From an archaeon (GTDB taxonomy: Archaea > Nanobdellota > Nanobdellia > Pacearchaeales > GW2011-AR1), in NCBI GenBank assembly GCA_030699005.1, contig JAUYLQ010000036.1:1-10370 (forward strand): a stretch of DNA of 10,370 bases, written 5' to 3'. Both the position numbers and the translations under genes were made by a program. Below the pieces are notes generated by a model, which was given only the letters and a program-made list of their open reading frames with translations, was not told the DNA's origin and ran no database searches. The stretch's first letter is position 1. Every line of letters begins with the position of its first letter. Shown here piece by piece: positions 5,346-10,370 of the stretch.

Positions 5346-5582
5346 TTAATTTTTAAAATTTAATTTAACCTCCAATTTATTTTTTTTATCTGATAGCCTA
5401 AGAAGTTCATTTATATTGTCCTCAATTGAAACTGCCCACACCATTGCAGAATAATAAGCCCCTTTATTTTCAGAGTTACTTTGATATTCCAAAAATCTCC
5501 TGTTCTCATCTTTTAACTTGTTAGATCTTTCGTCAACCATCTTTAATCTCCATTCAAAATATTTTTTTATTAAATCTTTCAT
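5346..5582 (-). CDS. Unrecognised 78-residue helical protein in the spt5-uL11 gap
   Basis: I do not recognise this protein. It appears wholly alpha-helical: a basic amphipathic stretch (MKDLIKKYFEWRLKMVDERS), a charged segment (21-38), then a helix around GAYYSAMVWAVSIEDNINELLRL (41-63) and a Lys-rich end. It has no Cys, no signal peptide and no true membrane segment. Reality is supported by its position: the ATG is 2 nt after the Spt5 stop, its own stop is 2 nt before the uL11 ATG, and GGAGGA (5594-5599) sits 11 nt before its start. It is therefore co-translated with a transcription elongation factor and a ribosomal protein. A role near transcription or ribosomes can only be guessed from context. 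The Asn/Glu/Leu helix near residues 53-63 might serve in dimerisation. Confidence 0.72.
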   Translation of the reverse strand: MKDLIKKYFEWRLKMVDERSNKLKDENRRFLEYQSNSENKGAYYSAMVWAVSIEDNINELLRLSDKKNKLEVKLNFKN

Positions 5583-5584
5583 TT

Positions 5585-6040
5585 TTATTCTAATCCTCCT
5601 TCGGATTCTCTTCTTATAACTTTAACGTTATCGAGTTTGATTGTAACTGGTAGCGGAACAACTGCCCCCAAAAGACTTACCACTACTTTTTCTTTTTGCT
5701 TGTCTATTCTTAAAACTTTTGCTTTTTCTCCTTTAAGAGTTGAACTGATTATCTCGACAATATCTCCTTCTTCAATAGAAACCGTTGCAGCGCTTGTTTC
5801 GAGCATGTTTTTTATTTCATCGTAAGTTATTGTTTTTCCAACAATTCCTTTTATATACGGCAAATTGTAAACTGACTCTTCAGCTGAATCTCTGTCTTCA
5901 GATTCTAAAATCACATATCCCCTAAGACCATGAGGGCGAAGAACAGAATAAACACTTATGTTTTTCTTTTTTACTCTATCTGCAATCAGATCAATTGCTG
6001 ACTCTTCTTTATTTGTCTGCACTTTTATAATAAAAATCAT
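5585..6040 (-). CDS. spt5: Transcription elongation factor Spt5 (archaeal NusG homologue)
   Basis: Spt5 clamps RNA polymerase over the DNA cleft and raises processivity, normally with Spt4. This 151-residue chain has the two standard domains. The NGN domain covers about 1-80 (MIFIIKVQTNKEESAIDLIADRV, SVLRPHGLRGYVILESED, YNLPYIKGIVG). The KOW domain covers about 88-143 (EEGDIVEIISSTLKGEKAKVLRI, VSLLGAVVPLPVTIKLDNVKVI). An in-frame TTG at 6067 would add nine residues (EVVGDKNK), but archaeal Spt5 usually begins right before the first NGN strand, so ATG 6040 is preferred. Unlike its neighbours it seems to have a leader: the nearest good TATA (6104-6111) is 63 nt away, with GGAGG and GGAG between. 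It follows secE and leads the unrecognised gene and uL11. Confidence 0.93.
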   Translation of the reverse strand: MIFIIKVQTNKEESAIDLIADRVKKKNISVYSVLRPHGLRGYVILESEDRDSAEESVYNLPYIKGIVGKTITYDEIKNMLETSAATVSIEEGDIVEIISSTLKGEKAKVLRIDKQKEKVVVSLLGAVVPLPVTIKLDNVKVIRRESEGGLE

Positions 6041-6051
6041 TTTATTTTTGT

Positions 6052-6111
6052 CTCCGACTACCTCCAATACTTAAGAAGTAGTATTAATATTTAACGGGAG
6101 TGGTTTATAAA
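6052..6111 (-). promoter_or_regulatory. Spt5 upstream region: TATA, 6-bp inverted repeat, GGAGG
   Basis: TTTATAAA at 6104-6111 on the minus strand predicts transcription from about 6078-6083, leaving a leader of about 40 nt. An inverted repeat AATACT/AGTATT (6080-6085 and 6066-6071, loop of 8) abuts GGAGG (6061-6065), and GGAG recurs at 6052-6055, 11 nt before the ATG. An alternative weak TATA (TTAAATATTAATAC, about 6083-6096) would start RNA near 6060. Read-through from secE would place the hairpin inside the mRNA. Confidence 0.4.
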
Positions 6112-6130
6112 TTTTTGGATGAAAGAAAAT

Positions 6131-6319
6131 TTAAACATTTTTTGCTGCAGTCATTAAAAGTGCAATTATAAAACCAATTACACCCAGAATTGCAATCCCG
6201 ATTGCTGAAACTTTTGCAGTCATTTCAAACTCTTTTCTTGTCGGTTTTTTTAATGTCTTCCAAACTCTCACACATTTGTTATAAAATATTTTCAAACCGG
6301 ATTGTTTTACTTCTTCCAT
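6131..6319 (-). CDS. secE: Protein translocase subunit SecE (Sec61 gamma)
   Basis: SecE clamps SecY in the membrane and completes the protein-conducting channel. The 62-residue protein has the archaeal/eukaryotic single-helix form: an amphipathic helix on the cytoplasmic face (about 5-30, with FYNKCVRVWKTLKKPTRKEF, the family signature), then one membrane helix (about 37-57, VSAIGIAILGVIGFIIALL) and a short end. A longer frame would begin at 6427, but its first 36 residues overlap the end of FtsZ and do not resemble SecE. The ATG at 6319 has a TATA element at the leaderless distance and gives the normal family length. The gene lies between ftsZ and spt5, an order common in archaea. Confidence 0.94.
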   Translation of the reverse strand: MEEVKQSGLKIFYNKCVRVWKTLKKPTRKEFEMTAKVSAIGIAILGVIGFIIALLMTAAKNV

Positions 6320-6342
6320 GAAATAAATTAGGAAGAACGAGT

Positions 6343-6350
6343 TTTTAAAA
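6343..6350 (-). promoter_or_regulatory. TATA element for secE, abutting the ftsZ stop codon
   Basis: TTTTAAAA on the minus strand immediately follows the FtsZ stop codon and lies 23 nt before the SecE ATG. secE therefore probably has its own leaderless transcript rather than depending only on ftsZ read-through. Confidence 0.6.
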
Positions 6351-7448
6351 TTATTCCAAAAACTCAATTCCGAGTTCCTCTTCCATTTCCCTATGATGAA
6401 GAGTTTCAAAGTCTTCACCGTGGCCAAGGACCTGAGAGCTTTTTACCCCGGTTACAATCAAAAGAACTCTAATTGACTTATCCATGTCAGGAGAAATCTT
6501 TGCCCCCCATATCATTTTAGCATCAGGGCTTAATTTTTCCCCCACCGTACTTATAATATCCTTACACTCATCAAGGCTCATATCATTTCCCCCGATTATG
6601 TTTACAAGAGCCCCTTTTGCACCCGAAACATCGACGTCAAGAAGAGGGTTTTCCAGAGCTTTATGCACTGCATCTAATGCCCTTCTTTCAGTATCACTCT
6701 CTCCCATCCCAATTAAGGAAACTCCTCCTTCAACCATAACTGCTCTAATATCTGCAAAATCCAAATTCACAAGTCCAGAGGTTGTAACAAGTTCGGTCAC
6801 TCCTTTAACGGCATTAGTTAAAATTTCATCTGCAATTTTAAAAGCGGTGTGTAGAGGAAGTTCAGGAGCAAGTTCTAAAAGTTTATCATTAGGAATTACA
6901 ATTAAGGTGTCCGTTAATGCTTCCATTCTTTCAAGACCATAAACTGCGTTTTCAATTCTTTTTGCCCCTTCAATTGTAAAGGGCATTGTTACAACACCTA
7001 TTGTTAGAGCTCCAAGTTTCTTTGCAATTGAAGCAACAACAGGAGCCGCACCAGTACCCGTTCCTCCGCCCATCCCGCAAGTTATGAAAATCATGTCACT
7101 ATTTGAAAGCCTTTTTTTTATTTCCGTCTCAGATTCTTTTGCGGCCTCTTCACCAATTTTTGGATTGCTTCCTGCACCTAACCCTTGAGTTAACTCTTTA
7201 CCCAAAAGAATTTTTTGGTCTGCATCTGTATAAAGTAAATCCTGCGCATCTGTATTCATAGCAATTAGTTCTCCGCCTTTTATTCCAATTTCTTTCATAC
7301 GGTTAAGAGAATTTCCTCCACCCCCTCCTATTCCTACAACTTTTATTCTTGTTGCCTGCTTTTTTAGAATTTCCTCAAGCTCTCTATCCACCTCTTTCGC
7401 ATTAGACAAGCTTGAACTAAAATCCAATCCAGAACGACTCTCTTCCAT
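6351..7448 (-). CDS. ftsZ1: Cell division GTPase FtsZ (FtsZ1 type)
   Basis: FtsZ polymerises with GTP into the mid-cell ring. The 365-residue chain has a charged N-terminal extension (1-33), then the nucleotide-binding first loop [15 protein letters not shown] (37-51), [11 protein letters not shown] core strands and the tubulin signature GGGTGTG at 127-133. The T7 catalytic loop reads [11 protein letters not shown] (228-238), so Asp230 and Asp233 are available for GTP hydrolysis across the interface. The C-terminal domain runs to about 335. A variable linker follows, with a conserved-looking tail ELGIEFLE at the extreme end, the likely docking site for SepF (3337-3732). The start has a TATA at the leaderless distance. 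The FtsZ1 assignment rests on the secE-spt5-uL11 neighbourhood and the tail; a tree would be needed to separate it from FtsZ2. Confidence 0.95.
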   Translation of the reverse strand: MEESRSGLDFSSSLSNAKEVDRELEEILKKQATRIKVVGIGGGGGNSLNRMKEIGIKGGELIAMNTDAQDLLYTDADQKILLGKELTQGLGAGSNPKIGEEAAKESETEIKKRLSNSDMIFITCGMGGGTGTGAAPVVASIAKKLGALTIGVVTMPFTIEGAKRIENAVYGLERMEALTDTLIVIPNDKLLELAPELPLHTAFKIADEILTNAVKGVTELVTTSGLVNLDFADIRAVMVEGGVSLIGMGESDTERRALDAVHKALENPLLDVDVSGAKGALVNIIGGNDMSLDECKDIISTVGEKLSPDAKMIWGAKISPDMDKSIRVLLIVTGVKSSQVLGHGEDFETLHHREMEEELGIEFLE

Positions 7449-7469
7449 AAAGTAAAATAACCAAATCTC

Positions 7470-7477
7470 TTTATAAA
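7470..7477 (-). promoter_or_regulatory. TATA element for ftsZ
   Basis: TTTATAAA on the minus strand, 21 nt before the ATG at 7448. No Shine-Dalgarno-like sequence precedes the ATG, so the mRNA is probably leaderless. Confidence 0.75.
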
Positions 7478-7508
7478 AATTGTTGTCCTAAAGATTTCAA
7501 TTTTTATT

Positions 7509-7555
7509 CCGCAAGGATGAGGACCTATGAAAATTGTTGTGCTTCTCAGTGGGAG
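7509..7555. other. GC-richer intergenic island between FKBP and ftsZ
   Basis: About half G+C in otherwise AT-rich spacer. On the plus strand GGATGAGGA (7515-7523) resembles a box C with one change, and TGAGGA/TTCTCA can pair over 6 bp around an 18-19 nt loop. CTGA, a possible box D, occurs only on the minus strand (CACTGAGAAGC). The box pair is therefore not on one strand, and I do not call a C/D guide RNA. A small RNA or a 3' end signal for the FKBP mRNA are both open. Confidence 0.22.
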
Positions 7556-7559
7556 TTAA

Positions 7560-8285
7560 TTATTTCTTCTTTGAAGAAACTGACTTCTTTTCCTTAATAT
7601 TTTCTACCGCTTCTTTTACTTCAGATTCTTTTTTTTCAATTGGCTTTTCTAGAGCTTCCTTTAAGACAAGCTTTAACCCCAAAATTTCATGGTACTTATC
7701 CCTGAAAAGCTCTGCAAACTTTTCAATTTCTTTTGGAACATCTAACTCAATTTTTTCACCTTCCAACTTAAAATTAAAATCGCTTCTGAAAAAAAATTCA
7801 TTCAGAGCTTTTATCTTTTCGTTCATATTCTCGACTTTTTTTAATACTTTTATTTTGTATTCGACACTTTTTCCTGCAAGGGGATTATTAAAATCAACGA
7901 TTACCCTCCCGCTTGAAACAGTTAAAACTTTTGCGAGCTTCCCATCAAAATTAAAAACACTTCCAGGAATAGGGTTTAAATTATGACCTTGAAAGTTTTT
8001 CAAAGGAATCATCCTGATTGATTGAGGATCTCTTTTCCCAAAAGCTTCTTCCGGAGAAAGGTTAATTGTGTACTCTCCAACTTCTTTTCCAATTAAAAAA
8101 TTATCAACTCCTTTCAAGAACATTCCTTCTCCAAGGCAAAAAACCAAAGGTTTTCTTTCAATTGGATGATTGTGACCTGCATGAAGTTTTTCAAGTTCTT
8201 CCACTGAATTTGAATCAAAAACCTCTCCTCCTTTGATTCTTCCAGTAAACTCGACTTCTATAAAATCCTTTTTTTTCAAAACCAT
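7560..8285 (-). CDS. FKBP-type peptidyl-prolyl isomerase, SlyD-like, with C-terminal extension
   Basis: The enzyme speeds cis-trans isomerisation of prolyl bonds and acts as a folding helper. The FKBP fold is at about 1-84 and 126-150: DFIEVEFTGRIKGGEVFDSN, LVFCLGEGMFLKGVDNFLIG, then EYTINLSPEEAFGKRDP. The insert-in-flap chaperone domain covers about 85-135, closing with the SlyD-type motif VDFNNPLAGKSVEYKIKV (130-147). A C-terminal domain of about 90 residues follows and ends in a Glu/Lys-rich stretch (214-241, KKEKSV-like with SSKKK). Several archaeal FKBPs of this size carry such an extra domain. A His-rich loop HAGHNH (35-40) is present. A TTG at 8297 would add MRLI, but the ATG at 8285 fits the TATA at 8311-8318. 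No signal peptide, so cytoplasmic. Confidence 0.92.
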   Translation of the reverse strand: MVLKKKDFIEVEFTGRIKGGEVFDSNSVEELEKLHAGHNHPIERKPLVFCLGEGMFLKGVDNFLIGKEVGEYTINLSPEEAFGKRDPQSIRMIPLKNFQGHNLNPIPGSVFNFDGKLAKVLTVSSGRVIVDFNNPLAGKSVEYKIKVLKKVENMNEKIKALNEFFFRSDFNFKLEGEKIELDVPKEIEKFAELFRDKYHEILGLKLVLKEALEKPIEKKESEVKEAVENIKEKKSVSSKKK

Positions 8286-8310
8286 GATAAGTCTCAATCG
8301 TTGTCTGGAG

Positions 8311-8318
8311 TTTATAAA
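8311..8318 (-). promoter_or_regulatory. TATA element for the FKBP gene
   Basis: TTTATAAA reads the same on both strands, but here it lies 25 nt before the minus-strand ATG at 8285, a leaderless distance. It shares a 92-bp divergent gap with the aIF5A promoter. Confidence 0.68.
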
Positions 8319-8348
8319 ATTAATTAGTTTTGAGGGGAATTCTAAAAA

Positions 8349-8356
8349 TTTATAAA
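8349..8356 (+). promoter_or_regulatory. TATA element for aIF5A
   Basis: TTTATAAA 21 nt before the plus-strand ATG at 8378. The same spacing as for SepF, ftsZ and eL40 points to a leaderless mRNA. Confidence 0.72.
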
Positions 8357-8377
8357 GGAAGTTTTTTTCCTTAGTCC

Positions 8378-8767
8378 ATGGTGCTTAAAATTATAAATGC
8401 TACAGAGGCGAGGGTTGGAACAAATCTTACTCTTGAAGGAGAATTTTATACTGTTAAAAAAATGGATGTCAGTAAAACTGGGAAACATGGTCATGCAAAA
8501 TGCCGAATTGAAGCCGAAAACATGGTTAGTGGCTCGAAGAAGGTTTTTGTTGTTCCGGGGCACGAAAGGTTTGAAGTTCCACTTGTAAAGAAAAATAAGG
8601 GACAGATTCTTTCAGTAAATGAAGAGAAAGCCAGCATAATGGATCTTGAATCTTTTGAAACAATTGAGGTGAGCATCCCATCTGAACTTAAAAAGGAAAT
8701 TGAAATTAATGATAACGTTGAATATTGGGACATTGAAGGCACCCTCATCTTAAAGAGAAAGAATTAG
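8378..8767 (+). CDS. eif5a: Translation factor aIF5A (hypusine-containing)
   Basis: aIF5A binds the ribosome E site and relieves stalls, for example at proline runs; it is the archaeal and eukaryotic counterpart of EF-P. The 129-residue chain has an N-terminal SH3-like domain (about 1-68) with the modification loop SKTGKHGHAK at 32-41. Lys36 corresponds to the residue converted to hypusine or deoxyhypusine by deoxyhypusine synthase. A C-terminal OB-fold domain covers about 70-129 (KGQILSVNEEKASIMDLESFETIEVSIP). Length is normal. The start is supported by the TATA position. It is divergent from the FKBP gene and followed by eL40, which has its own promoter. The modifying enzyme is not in this window. 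Confidence 0.96.
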   Translation: MVLKIINATEARVGTNLTLEGEFYTVKKMDVSKTGKHGHAKCRIEAENMVSGSKKVFVVPGHERFEVPLVKKNKGQILSVNEEKASIMDLESFETIEVSIPSELKKEIEINDNVEYWDIEGTLILKRKN

Positions 8768-8791
8768 GTTCCAAAAATTTCATCAAAAAAC

Positions 8792-8799
8792 TTTAAAAA
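8792..8799 (+). promoter_or_regulatory. TATA element for eL40
   Basis: TTTAAAAA with 21 nt before the ATG at 8821. It lies in the 53-bp gap after the aIF5A stop, so eL40 can be transcribed alone. No Shine-Dalgarno-like sequence is present. Confidence 0.58.
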
Positions 8800-8820
8800 C
8801 AACTTATTTCTCAATTTAAC

Positions 8821-8985
8821 ATGGGAACAAAAATTCCAGAAGCACAAGCAAGACTTTTCAAAAATGTATTTGTATGCCAAAGATGCGGAAACAAGACGAG
8901 GTCAGACCCTCAAAAAGTTCTAAAAGGAAAGATTAAATGCAGAAAATGCGGCCGAGGCCAATTTAGAGTTTTGAAGAGAAAGTAA
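8821..8985 (+). CDS. rpl40e: Large-subunit ribosomal protein eL40 (L40e)
   Basis: A 54-residue zinc-binding protein of the large subunit. The family start is recognisable (IPEAQARLFKNVFVCQRCGN, residues 5-24). The zinc ligands are Cys19-x2-Cys22 and Cys40-x2-Cys43 (KCRKCGRGQFR), followed by a basic end, VLKRK. Archaeal eL40 is usually about 50 residues, so the length is normal; in eukaryotes the same protein is made as a ubiquitin fusion. The ATG at 8821 is fixed by the TATA spacing. The spacing between the two Cys pairs (17 residues) is longer than in many copies, where it is about 10, because of the SDPQKVLKGKI segment. A zinc-ribbon protein of another small ribosomal family is a less likely reading. 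Confidence 0.9.
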   Translation: MGTKIPEAQARLFKNVFVCQRCGNKTRSDPQKVLKGKIKCRKCGRGQFRVLKRK

Positions 8986-9021
8986 AGAAGTTTCTGTTAA
9001 AAAATCAATAAACCACCACTC

Positions 9022-9054
9022 TTTTAAACTATATTTTGCTTTATCTTTTAGGTG
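9022..9054 (+). promoter_or_regulatory. Promoter and GGTG site for the site-2 protease
   Basis: TTTTAAACT (9022-9030) or CTATATTTT (9029-9037) could be the TATA element. AGGTG ends at 9054, 5 nt before the ATG at 9060, complementary to the archaeal 16S rRNA 3' end. With the first TATA the mRNA would have a very short leader holding GGTG; with the second it would be leaderless. Confidence 0.45.
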
Positions 9055-9059
9055 TTAAA

Positions 9060-10370
9060 ATGAGTATTATGTTTTGGGATTTAATGTTACTTGCTATTTT
9101 TGTAGTTGTAATTTCGATATTTTTGTATTTGGAAAGAAAGAAAATAAAAAAAGAGGGGCTTCTACTTTTATATCACACAAGTTGGGGGATAAAATTAATT
9201 AATAGTTTTGGAAAAAAACACCAAAAGAGTCTTAAAATTTTAAGTTATGTTTCGGTTTTTGTGGGATACCTCTTAATGATTGCGATGATTTACTTTTTTG
9301 TAAAAATTTTGTGGGTTTACTTTTTCCAGGCTGATGTTGTAAGAGCAATAAAAGTTCCCCCAATAACACCCCTTATTCCCTACCTCCCTCAAATTTTCCA
9401 GCTTAACTTCCTACCTCCATTCTACTTTTCATATTGGATAATTGTCCTTGCAATAGTCGCAATAACTCATGAATTTTTTCATGGAATTTTTGCAAAAATT
9501 GCGAATGTCAGAACGAAAACAACAGGCTTTGGATTCTTTCCGTTTTTCCTTCCTGTGTTTCTCGCTGCATTTGTAAATCTTGATGAAAAAGCAATGGCAA
9601 AAAAGAAGAATTTTGAGCAGATGGCAGTTCTTTCTGCAGGAACTTTTGCAAATATCTTAACTGCAGTTTTAGGAGTAATTCTTATGGCGGCATTTTTCTC
9701 ACTTTCATTTTCCCCTGCAGGAGTGGTTTATGATGACTATGCATACGGTCTTATTCCAATCGGTGCAATAAACTCAGTCAATGGTATTCCGGTTGAAAAC
9801 TTATCATATGAATTATTGAACAATCTGACCTATTCAGGAAATATAAACCTCATAATTGCAGGAAACACTGCATTTCTTGGAATTAAAGGAGTCGTCCCTG
9901 AATCAGACCTGGTTGCACTATACTATGATGCTCCTGCATTAAGAGAAAACTTAAGCGGAGCAATAACAAAAATAGATGGAGAAAGGCTTGAAAGCCTTGA
10001 TGAACTTTCCTTAGTGCTTTCTTCCTATTCCCCTGGAGATGAAGTAACAATTACTGTTTACAATGGAACAGAAGAATATGAAAAAGAGATAATTCTTGGA
10101 AAGTCTCCCGAGGGAAAAGCGTGGCTCGGGGTTTCATTTATTAACCCACAGTCTTCGGGCATTATGGGAACTGTCACAAGTTTTATTGTTTCATATAAAA
10201 CACCGCACATTTATTATTTTCCAAATTTCCCGGCAGCACAGTACATTTATGACTTACTATGGTGGCTTGTTTTGATTTCGTTCAGCGTTGCGCTTGTTAA
10301 TATGCTTCCCGTCGGAATTTTTGACGGAGGAAGATTTTTTTACCTGACAGTTCTTGCAATAACTAAGTCC
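9060..10370 (+). CDS. Site-2-type membrane metalloprotease (peptidase M50), 3' end missing
   Basis: The frame is open from the ATG at 9060 to the window edge, 437 codons. Zinc-binding HEFFH is at 137-141 within a hydrophobic segment (WIIVLAIVAITHEFFHGIF), and the third ligand motif NMLPVGIFDGG at 414-424 gives N-x2-P and Asp422, both diagnostic of site-2 proteases. Between them are the conserved AGTFANILTAV membrane segment (193-203) and an extracytoplasmic region with a PDZ-like part at about 295-360 (LSGAITKIDGERLESLDELSLVL, then SPGDEVTITV). Other membrane segments are near 5-23, 65-90, 158-172, 199-217 and 399-413. Such enzymes cut membrane-embedded substrates, often regulators, after a first cleavage; PDZ domains control access. 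The last membrane helices are beyond the window. GGTG upstream supports the start. The substrate is unknown. Confidence 0.93.
   Translation, partial: MSIMFWDLMLLAIFVVVISIFLYLERKKIKKEGLLLLYHTSWGIKLINSFGKKHQKSLKILSYVSVFVGYLLMIAMIYFFVKILWVYFFQADVVRAIKVPPITPLIPYLPQIFQLNFLPPFYFSYWIIVLAIVAITHEFFHGIFAKIANVRTKTTGFGFFPFFLPVFLAAFVNLDEKAMAKKKNFEQMAVLSAGTFANILTAVLGVILMAAFFSLSFSPAGVVYDDYAYGLIPIGAINSVNGIPVENLSYELLNNLTYSGNINLIIAGNTAFLGIKGVVPESDLVALYYDAPALRENLSGAITKIDGERLESLDELSLVLSSYSPGDEVTITVYNGTEEYEKEIILGKSPEGKAWLGVSFINPQSSGIMGTVTSFIVSYKTPHIYYFPNFPAAQYIYDLLWWLVLISFSVALVNMLPVGIFDGGRFFYLTVLAITKS

Noticed and set aside
6041..6067. TTG start for Spt5 at 6067
   Set aside because: It adds nine residues not expected before the NGN domain, and the GGAGG would lie inside the coding sequence rather than before it.
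6320..6427. N-terminal extension of SecE to 6427
   Set aside because: It overlaps the FtsZ end, lacks similarity to SecE, and lies upstream of the TATA element serving ATG 6319.
6484..6942. Plus-strand frame opposite ftsZ
   Set aside because: It lies entirely antisense to conserved FtsZ motifs and has typical shadow composition (Ser/Pro-rich).
7509..7555. C/D box guide RNA
   Set aside because: The near box C and the only CTGA lie on opposite strands, so a functional box pair is not present.
7517..7597. 26-codon plus-strand frame starting in the GC-richer island
   Set aside because: Too short, no ribosome site or TATA at a useful distance, and it runs into the antisense of the FKBP end.
7534..7986. 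Plus-strand frame opposite the FKBP gene
   Set aside because: Phe/Ser-rich antisense of a Lys/Glu-rich gene; the FKBP reading has clear domain motifs.
8286..8297. TTG start for the FKBP gene at 8297
   Set aside because: ATG 8285 fits the TATA spacing and gives the usual family N-terminus.
8342..8748. Minus-strand frames opposite aIF5A
   Set aside because: They overlap the hypusine-loop coding sequence and the aIF5A promoter; no independent support.
1..10370. CRISPR arrays, insertion sequences, integrase or phage genes
   Set aside because: No regularly spaced direct repeats, no transposase motifs and no terminal inverted repeats of the expected type were seen; the content is core archaeal machinery.

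Overview
This AT-rich window is archaeal. It carries Spt5 rather than bacterial NusG, SecE of the Sec61-gamma type, Rpo12, eL40 and eL43, prefoldin beta, aIF5A with a hypusine motif, a diphthamide-synthesis protein, and FtsZ with SepF. Compact genes, TATA boxes a fixed short distance before most start codons, and a putative S-layer protein next to an archaeosortase-like gene suggest a DPANN archaeon of the Woesearchaeota/Pacearchaeota type. The lineage is inferred from gene content and style, not from a marker phylogeny.

Layout. (1) 1-1988, minus strand: a large exported putative S-layer protein with a C-terminal membrane anchor, followed by the start of an archaeosortase-like membrane protein that runs off the left edge. 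(2) 2099-2491, plus strand: a small unrecognised multi-pass membrane protein, divergent from the S-layer gene. (3) 2492-2606: a convergent gap with an inverted repeat and a GC-richer island. (4) 2607-4586, minus strand: an unusually short DPH2-type protein, SepF, prefoldin beta, Rpo12, eL43 and tRNA-Pro(TGG). (5) 4636-7448, minus strand: the ftsZ-secE-spt5-uL11 block known from other archaea, with an unrecognised 78-residue gene inserted between spt5 and uL11. (6) 7560-8285, minus strand: an SlyD-like FKBP prolyl isomerase. (7) 8378-10370, plus strand: aIF5A, eL40 and a truncated site-2 protease.

Most of the window is core machinery for transcription, translation, secretion, folding and division. 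FtsZ and its probable membrane anchor SepF are both present but in separate units. The most distinctive signals are the S-layer/archaeosortase pair, the DPH2-type protein that lacks the N-terminal domain, and the expression architecture. Ten genes have a TATA element placed so that transcription should begin at or near the A of the ATG (leaderless mRNAs), while genes inside units often carry Shine-Dalgarno-like GGAG, GGAGG or GGTG. Eight of the ten probable leaderless genes have G right after ATG, against one of seven others. That TATA rule also corrects four starts (SepF, SecE, FKBP and, less firmly, Spt5) to shorter proteins. eL43 begins 14 nt after the 3' end of tRNA-Pro with no promoter of its own visible, so its mRNA 5' end may be made by tRNA processing.

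I saw no CRISPR array, insertion sequence, rRNA gene or phage-type gene.
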